In this document: positions 1-9,594 of the stretch, piece after piece
Layout of the letters: the number at the start of each line of letters is the position of its first letter
Position numbering within the stretch: the stretch's first letter is position 1
From: Chloroflexota bacterium
Lineage (GTDB): Bacteria > Chloroflexota > Dehalococcoidia > DSTF01 > RBG-16-68-14
DNA length: 64,000 nt
NCBI GenBank assembly: GCA_003228685.1
Contig: QIFC01000025.1
Span: 23,186 to 87,185, forward strand
Direction of reading: 5' to 3'
Made by a program: the position numbers and the translations under genes
Notes under the pieces: model-generated
What the model was told of the DNA's origin: nothing
Seen by the model: the letters and a program-made list of their open reading frames with translations, nothing else
The model's database searches: none

Positions 1-275
1 TCTTCCATCTCAACGAGAAGCACGGTGTAGGGCGGCACGAACGCCGGGTGCGTCTGGTGTCGGACCGTCGTGAAACTGTAGATCGTCCCGCGGCCACTCG
101 ACTCCGTCCACTCGTGCTCGAACGAGTGGCACTCGGGGCAGAGGGGCCCCACCACGTAGCGCACGTGGCCGCACCGCGAGCACTTCTGGAACACCAGCCG
201 GTGCTCGTTTTGCGCTTCCCAGAACGACGTTGTATCGCGGTCCGGCTGCGGGAACGGCCTGGGGAGGCTTGCCAT
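1..275 (-). CDS. DUF35 / OB-fold acyl-CoA-associated zinc-ribbon protein (partial, C-terminus off window)
   Basis: This is the N-terminal 91 residues of a DUF35-type protein; the gene runs off the left edge. The start ATG overlaps the stop of the upstream thiolase-like gene (ATGA), indicating translational coupling. Visible features are an aromatic N-terminal helix with DTTSFWEAQNEHRLVFQKC and a rubredoxin-like zinc ribbon of two cysteine pairs, CSRCG near residue 35 and CPEC near residue 49, followed by the start of an OB fold (GTIYSFTTV). In known families DUF35 proteins pair with thiolase-like lipid-transfer proteins such as Ltp2 to form steroid side-chain aldolases, which fits the neighbour. 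The function as the partner subunit is inferred from this pairing. Confidence 0.85.
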   Translation of the reverse strand, partial: MASLPRPFPQPDRDTTSFWEAQNEHRLVFQKCSRCGHVRYVVGPLCPECHSFEHEWTESSGRGTIYSFTTVRHQTHPAFVPPYTVLLVEME

Positions 276-1438
276 CAGTACGGCTCCTTCGAGAGGATGA
301 TGGCGCTTGTTGGCACGCCGACGCCGCTCGTCACGAGGCAGGTCTTCGCGTTCGCGATCTGGTTCACGGCCGTCCCCCGGATCTGGCGCACGCCTTCCAC
401 GATGTGGCCGAAGCCGTGCAGGTAGCCTTCGCCCAGGTGGCCGCCGTGTGTGTTGAACGGCAACTCGCCGTCCAGTTCAAGCTTGCCGTTGTGGAACAGC
501 TCCGGCGACTTTCCGCGCTCGGCGAATCCATAAGCCTCCAACTGCATCAGCACCATGGGCGTGAACGGGTCGTAGATCTCCGCGACGTCGATGTCCTTCG
601 GCTCTAACTGAGCCAGCGGGTAGATCACGGCCGCCGTCGATTCCGATTCTTCCAGCCGAGCCAGGCTCTCTCGCTGGTAGCTTGTCATCATCTCGGCGCG
701 GCTGCCTGTGCCCTGAGCTGCCGCCGCGATGTAGGCAGGCGTCGCCTTGAGCTGCTTCGCCTTCTCCGCGGAGACGACGATCGCCGCGCAGGCGCCGTCC
801 GTATCGAGGCAGCAGTCCAGCAGTCGCAGCGGTTCCGCGATCCATCTGGAGTTCTGATGGTCCTTCAGTGTGATCGGCCGCTCGTACATCATCGCGTGCG
901 GATTCGTCGCGGCGTGCTTGCGTGTCAACACGGAGACGTGGCCCAGCTCCGTGGTGTCGTAGCCGTACTCGTACAGGTAGCGTTGCCCGTAGATCGCCAC
1001 CCACTGCGCCGGCGTCACGAGCCCGTGCGGCAGCGTGTACTGCCGCCAGTGCGTCATGCCACCACCGGCCGACGACTCGCCGAAGCGGCGCTCGCTCCGT
1101 TCGTTCAGCGATCGAAACGTAATCACGACGTCCGCCATGCCGGAGACGACAGCCGCGGTCGCTCCCGCGATCGTGCCGCAGGCCGCGCCGCCGCCATGCG
1201 GGACTTCGTTGAAGAAGCGCAGGTTGGGCAGGTTGAGCGACCGCAGCAGGTCGATCTCGAAGATGTCGTCGTTCGCGCCCATCTTCACCACGCCGTCGAC
1301 ATCCTTCGGCTCCAGACCCGCGTCGGCCAGCGCTTCGAGGATCGATTCCAGCGCCATGTGCAGCGTTGAGCGGCCTGAGTCTTTCGAGAACTCGGTCTGG
1401 CCGATGCCGACGATAGCTGCCTTGTTGCGGATCGTCAT
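275..1438 (-). CDS. thiolase-like lipid-transfer protein (SCP-2 thiolase / Ltp2-like aldolase)
   Basis: A 387-residue protein of the thiolase superfamily, non-decarboxylating lipid-transfer branch. The N-terminus IRNKAAIVGIGQTEFSK, the central HGGGAACGTIAGA, CLDTDGACAAIVVS and the C-terminal GGHLGEGYLHGFGHIVEG stretches are typical of this branch. The classical thiolase pattern of two catalytic cysteines with GHPxGxTG is not present. Ltp2-type enzymes with a DUF35 partner carry out retro-aldol cleavage of a 3-hydroxyacyl-CoA side chain; the EIYDPFTP and GYLHGFGH segments contain tyrosines where Ltp2 has its catalytic ones, an assignment that needs alignment. It overlaps the DUF35 gene downstream and the acyl-CoA dehydrogenase upstream by 4 bases each, so the three are translationally coupled. 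Confidence 0.85.
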   Translation of the reverse strand: MTIRNKAAIVGIGQTEFSKDSGRSTLHMALESILEALADAGLEPKDVDGVVKMGANDDIFEIDLLRSLNLPNLRFFNEVPHGGGAACGTIAGATAAVVSGMADVVITFRSLNERSERRFGESSAGGGMTHWRQYTLPHGLVTPAQWVAIYGQRYLYEYGYDTTELGHVSVLTRKHAATNPHAMMYERPITLKDHQNSRWIAEPLRLLDCCLDTDGACAAIVVSAEKAKQLKATPAYIAAAAQGTGSRAEMMTSYQRESLARLEESESTAAVIYPLAQLEPKDIDVAEIYDPFTPMVLMQLEAYGFAERGKSPELFHNGKLELDGELPFNTHGGHLGEGYLHGFGHIVEGVRQIRGTAVNQIANAKTCLVTSGVGVPTSAIILSKEPY

Positions 1439-2529
1439 GAAGCCTGCTCGGCCGGCGCTAGGCCTCGCGCTAAGATCGCGCGCTCCGTCAACTCGTTTAG
1501 CGACCCGCCGCGCACGGCCAACGCGATGATGCCCTGGGTGAGCAGGTGCAGCGGATACTCCGTTCCCACGCCGACGCCGCCGTGGAGCATGTGGCTGTGC
1601 TGGTAGACGGGGTCGGCCGCGCGCGCGGCGTAGTGCTTGGCGAGCCAGATCTCTTCTGTGTCCGCGGGGTCTTCCTGGAAGCGCCAGAGCGCATGGTAGC
1701 CCGCCCAGCGCGTCATCTCAGTCGACATGAGCAACTCGGCTGCGCGATGGCGAGCCGCTTGGAACTTGGCAATTGGCTGGCCGAACTGGATCCGGCCTGT
1801 GATGTACTCCGCCGTCAGCTCCAGCACTCTCCGCATCATCCCCGCTAGCTCGACCGTCGTGAGCGCCGTCGTCAGCGCGTCGCATTGCTCGTGCAAGGCC
1901 ACGGCGGCGGGCCCGGTCGCCAGCACGTTTACATTGTCCAGCGCTACACCGTCGAATCGAACATTCGCGTAGCTCGTGCGGTCCAGCAGTTTCACCGGTT
2001 CCTGTTCGCCATCACTCAGTGGCAGCGCGGCGAACGCGCGCTCGCCATCGATAGTCAGCGGCGTCAGGACGACATCGCTGATCGTGGCGAACGCGACCAA
2101 CGGTAGCGAGCCGGCTAGCTTGCCGCCGGACGCCGATAGTCCCTCGGAGACGGATCGCAGTCTGCGCACGCCGTCGCTCATCGTGTAGGTTTGCTTGCTG
2201 CTGACCAGTTCCGCTAGCTGGCTCGCGCCGGCTGTTTGTAGGGCAAATGCCGCGACGTTGCTGACTGTAACCGGCGCCGGCACGGCTGCATAGCCCAGCT
2301 CCTCGATGACGATCGCCGCTTCCAGGAGCGAGGCGCCGCCGCCGCCTGCTGCTTCGGGCGCGACCAGCCCCATCCAACCCAACTCCGCGAACTTTGCGAT
2401 GTCCTCCCGCGATATCTGTTCCTTGTCGTCTTCCAGCGCGTAGAGCCGCTCCCACGGGAACGCGTCTTGCAGATAGCTTCGGGCCGTCGTCTGGAGTAGC
2501 TGCTGCGTCTCGGAGTTGCTGAACTGCAT
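1435..2529 (-). CDS. acyl-CoA dehydrogenase, second subunit-like (ChsE-type)
   Basis: A 364-residue acyl-CoA dehydrogenase: N-terminal helical domain (FAELGWMGLVAPEAAGGGG at about residues 47-65), middle beta domain, and C-terminal helical domain with GRIQFGQPIAKFQA and HMLHGGVGVGTEYPLH. It follows another acyl-CoA dehydrogenase gene by two bases and overlaps the downstream thiolase-like gene by four. Adjacent short and long acyl-CoA dehydrogenase genes beside MaoC pairs are the signature of the alpha2beta2 ChsE1-ChsE2 type that acts on bulky steroid-CoA side chains. The middle domain is less conserved than in ordinary fatty-acid enzymes. Substrate is inferred only from neighbourhood. Confidence 0.85.
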   Translation of the reverse strand: MQFSNSETQQLLQTTARSYLQDAFPWERLYALEDDKEQISREDIAKFAELGWMGLVAPEAAGGGGASLLEAAIVIEELGYAAVPAPVTVSNVAAFALQTAGASQLAELVSSKQTYTMSDGVRRLRSVSEGLSASGGKLAGSLPLVAFATISDVVLTPLTIDGERAFAALPLSDGEQEPVKLLDRTSYANVRFDGVALDNVNVLATGPAAVALHEQCDALTTALTTVELAGMMRRVLELTAEYITGRIQFGQPIAKFQAARHRAAELLMSTEMTRWAGYHALWRFQEDPADTEEIWLAKHYAARAADPVYQHSHMLHGGVGVGTEYPLHLLTQGIIALAVRGGSLNELTERAILARGLAPAEQAS

Positions 2530-2531
2530 CG

Positions 2532-3681
2532 CTATCTCGGCAGGCCCAAGCCGTGCGTCGCGATGATGTCGCGTTGCACGTCGTTGCTGCCGCCGCCAAA
2601 CAGCAGGATCGTGGATTCTCGCAGCTGGCGCTCGATCGCGTCATCGGAGCTGTCGAGGTAGGCGCCCGGCGACTCGCGTCGTAGCAGGCCTACCTCGCCG
2701 AGCATCTGCAGGACTTCGCCCGAGAACGTCACGCGGAATTCGTTCGATAGCACCTTCAGCAGCGAGGCCTCGTGGACGGGTATCTCACCGTTCGCCACCA
2801 TGCTCGCGACCTTCATGTCCATTACCTTCAGCGCGTTCAGCTCGGAGTCCATGCGGGCCAGCGTCGCGCGTGTCCAGCTCTCCTTGATATTCAGTGTGCC
2901 GTCGCGCGCCTTGTCGCAGAGCCAGTCGAACACGCGCTCGAGCTGCGCGATCGGGCTGATCGCGATCCGCTCGAAGTCGAGCTGCGTCGTGATGTAGCGC
3001 CAGCCCATGTTCTCCGGATACGGGGACGCGCACGTCGCTGTAGTACGTAATGTTCGATCGGCTGCCGCCCATGATGTTCAGCGGCGCGATCTCAATCCCC
3101 TCCGAGTCGAGCGGCACGATCAGGATCGAGATGCCCTTGTGCTTCGGCGCGTCGGGGTCTGTGCGCACGGCCATCCAAACGTAGTCGGCGTGGTGGGCGC
3201 CGCTGGTGAAGACCTTCTGGCCGTTGATCACGTACTCATCGCCGTCGCGGACCGCACTCGCCTGCAGCGACGCCAGGTCCGTGCCTGCCTCCGGCTCCGT
3301 GTAGCCGATGGCGAACTCGATCTCGCCTTTCAGTATCTTAGGCAGGTACTCCTTCTTCTGCTCCTCACTGCCGATGTGCGTCAGTGTTGGGCCGACCGTA
3401 TTGAGCGTCACGACCGGCACAGGGAAGCGGCGGTAGGCCATCTCATAGTTGAACGCGTGCAGGTAGAGCAGCGACCTGCCGCCCCCGCCGTACTCCACAG
3501 GCCACCCCAGGCCGAAGTAGCCGTCGTTTCCCAGCTTTTGCCAGAGCCGCTTGGTGTGCTCGCCGCCCCACTGCCCGCCGACGCGCAATTCGTCCATCAG
3601 CTCAGACGTCGCGATCGAGTCGAGGTAACGCCTGAACTCTTCGCGGAACTCTTGGACGTCTGCCGGGTATTGGAAGTCCAT
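2532..3681 (-). CDS. acyl-CoA dehydrogenase with an apparent frameshift
   Basis: A typical acyl-CoA dehydrogenase of about 383 residues, read in two frames. Frame 1 starts at 3681 (MDFQYPADVQEFREEFRRYL), carries GYTEPEAGTDLASLQA and INGQKVFTSGAHHADYVWM, and reaches SDVRVP. Homology then moves to another frame from ENMGWRYITTQLDFER (about 3011) to GGGSNDVQRDIIATHGLGLPR at 2532. The join lies between about 3005 and 3030; one base gained or two lost would restore VPVSGENMGW. The frames beyond the join are nonsense. Either the gene is broken or there is an assembly or read error. Intact neighbours and an otherwise well-preserved protein on both sides favour a sequencing error or a very recent mutation. 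It would pair with the next acyl-CoA dehydrogenase gene. Confidence 0.85.
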
Positions 3682-3689
3682 GGTGTAGC

Positions 3690-6056
3690 CTAGGAAGCTG
3701 CCAGCCCCAATGGCTCCATGCCGATCACCTGGTCTGCTTCGAGCTGGGCGATCTCGTCCGCGGAGAGGTCCAGCACTCCGCTCAGGACCTCCGCGTTGTG
3801 CTCGCCGAGCAGGGGTGGTTCGCTCTTGTGGGTGGCGTCGATCGACGAGAAGCGGAAGGGCCATGTCTTGAACAATTGCGTGCCCGTAATCTGGCGCGTC
3901 AGCTTCTGAAAGAAGCCGATGTGGTTCAGGCCGGCGTCGTCCACCAGGTCAAAGGCCTTGATCATGCGGCAGGCCGCGACACCGGCCGCCTGCAAGGTCT
4001 GCTCCAGATCGACCCCGTCGCGGTCCTTGATTGCCTCAGCGATCGCCGCGTCCAGCGCTGCTTCGTTCTGCTTGCGCGCTGCGGCGGTCGCGAAGCGGTC
4101 GTCGCGGGCCAGATCCGCTTCGCCGATCGTGTCAGCCAGCGCTGTGAACTCCGCGTCGGTGCGCACGGCGATCGTGAGCCAGGCATCCTCGCCCGCGACG
4201 CGATACGCGTCGTGGGGCGCCATCCATTCATGCTTGTTGCCGCGACGTGTCGGCAGCGGCGCGCCGAGCTGCACGGCGATCTGCTCCGGCGCGAAGAGGC
4301 TGTCCAGCGTCTCGCATTGGGGTATCTCAATCTCCGTGCCCTTGCCGGTCTCCTCGCGCTGCTGCAGCGCCAAGATCAGTGCTGAGATCAGATGCAGCCC
4401 CACCATAGGGTCGCAGAATCCGCCTGCATACGAAGGCGTGCCGCCCGCGTAGCCCGTCATCGACCCATAGACGAGTTGCTCGAATGCCACCGCGTAGCCG
4501 ACGTATTCCTCCCAGGGGCCGCCCTGGCCGTAGCCGGGCATGGTGATCGCGACGACCTCCGGGTTGATCGCGAGCAGCTTGTCGTTGGTCAGCCCCAGAT
4601 TCGGCATCACGCGGTTGGAGAAGTTGCTGATCACAACATCGCACTTCGCGACGAGCTCCTCGACGAGCTGTTTGCCACGCTCGGATGTTAGGTCCAGCGT
4701 GATGTCGCGCTTGTTGCAGTTCGAGTCGTTCCAGAGAGGCGCCCACTCGTACCAGAAGTCTTTGCCTGGTGGCGCAAATGTGTAGCGGTAGGGGTCTGGA
4801 CGCTGGATCGATTCCACCTTGATGACGTCCGCGCCCATCGCGCCGAGCATCATCGTGGCGTACGGTCCCGACCAGAGCGATGTCAGGTCCAGGACTCGCA
4901 GGCCTGAGAACGGTTGCTCCTTCGCAGCAGCCTGGCCGTCATTGGCGTCTGAGGGAGATGCCTTAGTCTCGGCGGGCGGTCCTGCCAGCCGGTTCGCCGG
5001 CTCAAGGCCGGCGATCGAATACGCCGGGCGAGGCACCTTCACAGAGGCTTCGTCAATCTGTGCTACGTTCCAGAATTCACGGGCTTCCAACTGCGGGCAG
5101 GCCAGCCGGTCCTCTATTGTCTGCACAGGGGCGGCCGGCAGCCGAAACGCCTGCGCCTCCTGGAAGATCTGCTCGCGCGTGCGAGCGTTCAGCCATGGCT
5201 TCACGCGCTCGTAGAGTTCCGCCCCGTGCTGCATCCGATACATGATGTCGCGGCCTTCCGGGAGTTCGAGCACGTCCCCGATGCCCATGAGCTGACACAG
5301 GAGGTCCCAGTGGCCGGGCGTGAGCGGCGGGCAGCCGATGAAGCCGTCTTGGCATTCCATCACGCCCATGGGCCAAGTGTCGCCCCGCCTTCCGTGCTCG
5401 ATGCCGACCATCGACTTCACGAGCCAGGGTGCGACGACCATCGATGCAGCCACCGCCTGCGAAGACACGTCTATAAACTGTGGCTCGCCGCCTTGCCGCA
5501 CATGTCGCAGGCCGATCAGCGCGCTGACGACCGCGTAGAGTCCTGTAATTCGGGGGACGATCCCGCCGCCCGGCCGCAGCGGCTCTCGCGCTGGGTCACC
5601 GAGCAGGTGCATCCAGCCGCCCATCGCGTTCAAGCCGAGATCTGTCGCTTGATAGTGGGCGTATGGCCCGTCCGTCGCGAACGGCGAGATCAGCACGCAC
5701 GTTGTCTTGCCTGTGAACGCCGCTTCGACGTCCTTCGCATCGAGGCCGAGAACGGCCTGCGCTTGTTCGCTCTCCACGAGCACCACGTCTGCTTGTTCAC
5801 AGAGTGTTCGCGCTTCTTCGGCCGAGAGGTCGCTACCGACGCGTTTCGTGGCCTTGCCCAAGGAGAGCCAGGCCCACGTCGCGCTCCGGCGTTCGCCGTC
5901 CGTTTCGTAGTAGGGTGGTTCCTCGCGCAGCGGGCTGCCGGCCGGGGGCTCCAGCATGGTGACATGCGCGCCCCAATCGGCAAGGTGCTTGCCGCCCATG
6001 GCCGCCGCGCCGTTGCCGGAGATCTCGATCACCTTGAGGCCGCGTAAGATCGTCAT
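3690..6056 (-). CDS. tandem-domain family III CoA-transferase (CaiB/BaiF), fused
   Basis: A 788-residue protein made of two complete CaiB/BaiF CoA-transferase domains, residues 1-350 (LRGLKVIEISGNGAAAMGGKHLADWGAHV) and about 383-788 (FSGLRVLDLTSLWSGPYATMMLGAMGADVIKVE), joined by a polar Ala/Pro/Glu linker. These enzymes move CoA between carboxylic acids through an aspartyl-CoA intermediate. Domain 2 keeps an Asp (D549, in GGFCDPMVGLH) where the family has its catalytic residue; the aligned position in domain 1 is Pro (P168, in GGIVPRITGLY). So one half is probably structural, as in heteromeric CaiB enzymes. The start at 6056 overlaps the upstream MaoC stop (ATGA); a longer open frame upstream lacks family similarity. 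It likely activates the free acid entering this pathway. Confidence 0.9.
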   Translation of the reverse strand: MTILRGLKVIEISGNGAAAMGGKHLADWGAHVTMLEPPAGSPLREEPPYYETDGERRSATWAWLSLGKATKRVGSDLSAEEARTLCEQADVVLVESEQAQAVLGLDAKDVEAAFTGKTTCVLISPFATDGPYAHYQATDLGLNAMGGWMHLLGDPAREPLRPGGGIVPRITGLYAVVSALIGLRHVRQGGEPQFIDVSSQAVAASMVVAPWLVKSMVGIEHGRRGDTWPMGVMECQDGFIGCPPLTPGHWDLLCQLMGIGDVLELPEGRDIMYRMQHGAELYERVKPWLNARTREQIFQEAQAFRLPAAPVQTIEDRLACPQLEAREFWNVAQIDEASVKVPRPAYSIAGLEPANRLAGPPAETKASPSDANDGQAAAKEQPFSGLRVLDLTSLWSGPYATMMLGAMGADVIKVESIQRPDPYRYTFAPPGKDFWYEWAPLWNDSNCNKRDITLDLTSERGKQLVEELVAKCDVVISNFSNRVMPNLGLTNDKLLAINPEVVAITMPGYGQGGPWEEYVGYAVAFEQLVYGSMTGYAGGTPSYAGGFCDPMVGLHLISALILALQQREETGKGTEIEIPQCETLDSLFAPEQIAVQLGAPLPTRRGNKHEWMAPHDAYRVAGEDAWLTIAVRTDAEFTALADTIGEADLARDDRFATAAARKQNEAALDAAIAEAIKDRDGVDLEQTLQAAGVAACRMIKAFDLVDDAGLNHIGFFQKLTRQITGTQLFKTWPFRFSSIDATHKSEPPLLGEHNAEVLSGVLDLSADEIAQLEADQVIGMEPLGLAAS

Positions 6057-6469
6057 GCTGCGGCCTCCGGTGGCAACTGAACCGATACGTTTACTTCGGT
6101 CGTGAGTCCATCCTCGGTTGCGAGCGTGACGTCCGCATCGACGAGGTGCCGGTCGTCTTGGTCGCGTATGCGCGAAACCACGCCGGTGGCCGTGAGCGTT
6201 TGTCCAACATAGTTCGAGCCGTACATGGCGAGGACGAGCCGGCGCGGGAACGCGTCGTTGCCGAACCATTCGCAGATGGCGCGCCCCACGAAGCCCTGGA
6301 GGAACATCGTGTTGAAGAACAGGCCTTTGGCCCCGCTCTCTTTCGCCGCCTGCTCATCGTGATGGACGGGATAGTAGTCCCGCGTGCCGGCGACTGCCTG
6401 GATCGCGCGGCGCAGCGTGAGGTCTAGCGAAATCGTAGGCAGTATGTCGCCTTCGCTCCAGCTACTCAT
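6053..6469 (-). CDS. MaoC-like enoyl-CoA hydratase, catalytic-type subunit
   Basis: A 138-residue single hot-dog protein. It retains the hydratase-2 signature with Asp and His (AGTRDYYPVHHDEQAA, residues about 27-42) followed by the hot-dog helix (LFFNTMFLQGFVGRAICEWFG). This class hydrates trans-2-enoyl-CoA to 3-hydroxyacyl-CoA. It overlaps the CaiB gene downstream and the other MaoC-type gene upstream by four bases. Together with the upstream gene it would form a two-subunit hydratase like ChsH1-ChsH2, in which one partner supplies the catalytic Asp/His. The partner assignment is inferred from adjacency and from the missing His in the neighbour. Confidence 0.85.
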   Translation of the reverse strand: MSSWSEGDILPTISLDLTLRRAIQAVAGTRDYYPVHHDEQAAKESGAKGLFFNTMFLQGFVGRAICEWFGNDAFPRRLVLAMYGSNYVGQTLTATGVVSRIRDQDDRHLVDADVTLATEDGLTTEVNVSVQLPPEAAA

Positions 6470-6969
6470 GCCTCGCCTCCGGCCGGTTTGTACCTGAACA
6501 GCGTGAAGCTGTGCGTGCCGACGACCTCGTCGCGTTGGTTGGAAAATGTGTCCGTCGTCGTGATGAAGTGGCCGGTGCCGAGCCGGGTCGTCTTCTCATC
6601 GCTGATGGCGCTGATTTTACTGGTAACGGTGAGTGTGTCGCCGTAGCGCAGCGGCTGCTCGTACTCCTGTGCGGCGTTCACCGCCAGCGTGAGCGTACAG
6701 CCCCCCAACTCAAGGCCGGACAGCGCGCTCACTACCTCGCGCTCCGGCCAGACGGGCGCCATCTTCCAAGTGAAGAGCATGGTGGGCGGCGCGAACGTTT
6801 CCTTTAGCCAGCTCTGGCGAGCAGTTTCGTCTTCGAAATAGATCGGGTTGGCGTCCTCGACCATCTCGCACCAATGTCGCGCCATGGCGATGTTGACCGC
6901 CTCCGGCAACGGCTGGGGCGCGGTCTCTTTGCCAATCAGGGCGCGATGAGTCTCTGTCAGGACAGGCAT
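6466..6969 (-). CDS. MaoC N-terminal-type (FAS1-like dehydratase) hydratase subunit
   Basis: A 167-residue hot-dog protein of the MaoC_dehydrat_N type. The N-terminus has RALIGKETAPQPLPEAVNIAMARHW, and the family motif reads EDANPIYFEDE, with Tyr where catalytic homologues have His, followed by FAPPTMLFTW. It therefore looks like the non-catalytic, substrate-shaping half of a heteromeric hydratase, resembling the N-terminal part of ChsH2. The gene overlaps the catalytic-type MaoC gene by four bases. Upstream there is a short gap to the SDR gene. Confidence 0.8.
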   Translation of the reverse strand: MPVLTETHRALIGKETAPQPLPEAVNIAMARHWCEMVEDANPIYFEDETARQSWLKETFAPPTMLFTWKMAPVWPEREVVSALSGLELGGCTLTLAVNAAQEYEQPLRYGDTLTVTSKISAISDEKTTRLGTGHFITTTDTFSNQRDEVVGTHSFTLFRYKPAGGEA

Positions 6970-7018
6970 GGTCTCCTCATCTTCGGGCGAATGCGTCTGA
7001 TTCTACAAGCCAGCAGGA

Positions 7019-7768
7019 CTACTGCACAGTCATGGCGCCATCGACTACCAGCATATGTCCGGTGACGTAGGAGGAGTCGTCTGAGCAGAGCCAGATGACC
7101 GCGTTCGCGATGTCCTCCGGCGTACCGAAGCGTGGCATGACCGGCAGCGCTTGAGGGGGGAAGGTTTCCGGCTCCTCGATGTTCTGCACCAGCGGTGTGT
7201 TGACGCCACCCGGGCAGACCGCGTTGACGCGGATACCGAGCTTCGCGTAGTCTAGCGCCGCCGATTTCGTGAGGCCGACGACGCCGTGCTTGCTGGCCGT
7301 GTACGCCCCCAGCGCCTGCATGCCGATGAGCCCTGCCGCGGACGAGGTGTTTACGATTGCGCCGCCGTCTTCCAGCATGTGCGGCACTTCGTACTTCATG
7401 CAGAGCCAGACGCCCTTCAGGTTGATCGCGATGAGGCGATCCCAGTCTGCCTCGGCGACTTCGTGAGCGGGCCTGGCGGTGCCGAGCACGCCGGCGTTGT
7501 TGTGCGCGTAGTCCAGCCGGCCGAACGTGGCGACCGCTTGTTTGACCAGCGCTTCCACGTCGGCCGCCTTCGATACGTCCGTTCTGACGAACGTCGCCTG
7601 ACCGCCAGCCTCCTCAATCATCTTTACCGTCTCGTGACCACCGTCCTCTGTGACATCGGCGACGACGACGCTTGCGCCCTCCTGGGCGAACGCCTGCGCC
7701 GACCCCCGTCCGATGCCGGAGGCGGCGCCGGTAACCAGTGCGACTTTGCCTTCGAAGCGCTTGGCCAT
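7019..7768 (-). CDS. short-chain dehydrogenase/reductase (SDR)
   Basis: A 249-residue classical SDR that oxidises or reduces a hydroxyl/keto group with NAD(P). The cofactor motif LVTGAASGIGRG is near residue 11, NNAG near residue 88, and the catalytic Ser/Tyr/Lys are in NTSSAAGLIGMQALGAYTASK. The C-terminus DDSSYVTGHMLVVDGAMTVQ is typical. The start at 7768 (MAKRFEGKVAL) lies two bases after the thiolase stop. An acidic residue near the end of beta-2 (VVVADVTEDGG) suggests NAD preference. In this operon it likely serves as the 3-hydroxyacyl-CoA or steroid-type dehydrogenase, which is inference. Confidence 0.9.
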   Translation of the reverse strand: MAKRFEGKVALVTGAASGIGRGSAQAFAQEGASVVVADVTEDGGHETVKMIEEAGGQATFVRTDVSKAADVEALVKQAVATFGRLDYAHNNAGVLGTARPAHEVAEADWDRLIAINLKGVWLCMKYEVPHMLEDGGAIVNTSSAAGLIGMQALGAYTASKHGVVGLTKSAALDYAKLGIRVNAVCPGGVNTPLVQNIEEPETFPPQALPVMPRFGTPEDIANAVIWLCSDDSSYVTGHMLVVDGAMTVQ

Positions 7769-7770
7769 GA

Positions 7771-9011
<1,241 letters not shown>

Positions 9012-9034
9012 GAGCAGGCCCGCGCGCCGCTCGA

Positions 9035-9063
9035 TTGAAGGCCCCGAACCGTCGTGATAGACT
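9035..9063 (+). promoter_or_regulatory. promoter of tRNA-Arg
   Basis: TTGAAG (9035-9040) and TAGACT (9058-9063) with a 17-base spacer lie 28 bases before the tRNA. The same -10 hexamer occurs in the divergent operon promoter, so the two promoters sit back to back within about 80 bases. Confidence 0.55.
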
Positions 9064-9091
9064 GGCTCAAGACGCACGTGCGGTCCCGCCC

Positions 9092-9167
9092 GCGCTCGTA
9101 GCTCAGTGGATAGAGCATCGGTCTTCGGAACCGAGGGTCGGGGGTTCGAATCCCTCCGAGCGCGCCA
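9092..9167 (+). tRNA. tRNA-Arg(UCG)
   Basis: A complete cloverleaf: acceptor GCGCTCG paired with CGAGCGC, D stem GCTC/GAGC, anticodon stem TCGGT/ACCGA with loop CTTCGGA (anticodon UCG), T loop TTCGAAT, discriminator G and an encoded CCA. The CCA triplet is at 9165-9167. It reads CGA arginine codons. Confidence 0.95.
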
Positions 9168-9594
9168 GACTTTCAATCCACGGCGGAGCTATGACTTGGC
9201 TGCGAGCCATTGTGCTCGGCGTTCTAGCTGAGTCCGAACCTGTTCTTCTGCATCTTTTCGATTTCAACCTAGAACTGTACTCACAGGTCGAATTAGACAC
9301 GTTGGCGCGAATCAAGGGCTCAGAGAACGAAGCCCCGCAGGGATCGGCCAGGCTCTAGGAATTTGCGCCTGAATTCACATAACCTAGGGTTATTTCGGAC
9401 ATTCTCAGTCTAGTGTCTTGACAACCTCTGCCGCAGGAGTATACTAGCGGTGTCTGGTGGACTGAATGCGGTTCACTAACGGATCATTTCCCCGCCAGGG
9501 AGCGACGAGTCATGGGTGAAGGGAGGGGGCGTAGGCTGTAAGTAACGCATCCCCGCGTCACATACACATATTTGGACTCTTTGGGAGGTAGCAT
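9168..9594. other. intergenic region with promoter only
   Basis: I see no convincing gene here. A short open frame crossing the tRNA has no coding character. The right part holds the promoter at 9418-9445 and a leader of about 140 bases ending in a strong Shine-Dalgarno (GGGAGGT at 9583-9589). Confidence 0.5.
9418..9445 (+). promoter_or_regulatory. strong sigma70-type promoter of the dockerin-like protein gene
   Basis: TTGACA (9418-9423) and TATACT (9440-9445) are separated by 16 bases; the -35 is perfect and the -10 has five of six matches. Transcription would start near 9452 and leave a leader of about 140 bases. Confidence 0.7.

Noticed and set aside
9092-9167. tRNA-Arg as an integration site for the surface-protein region
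   Set aside because: No integrase, no duplicated tRNA 3' end was seen downstream, and the region has ordinary promoters and terminators.
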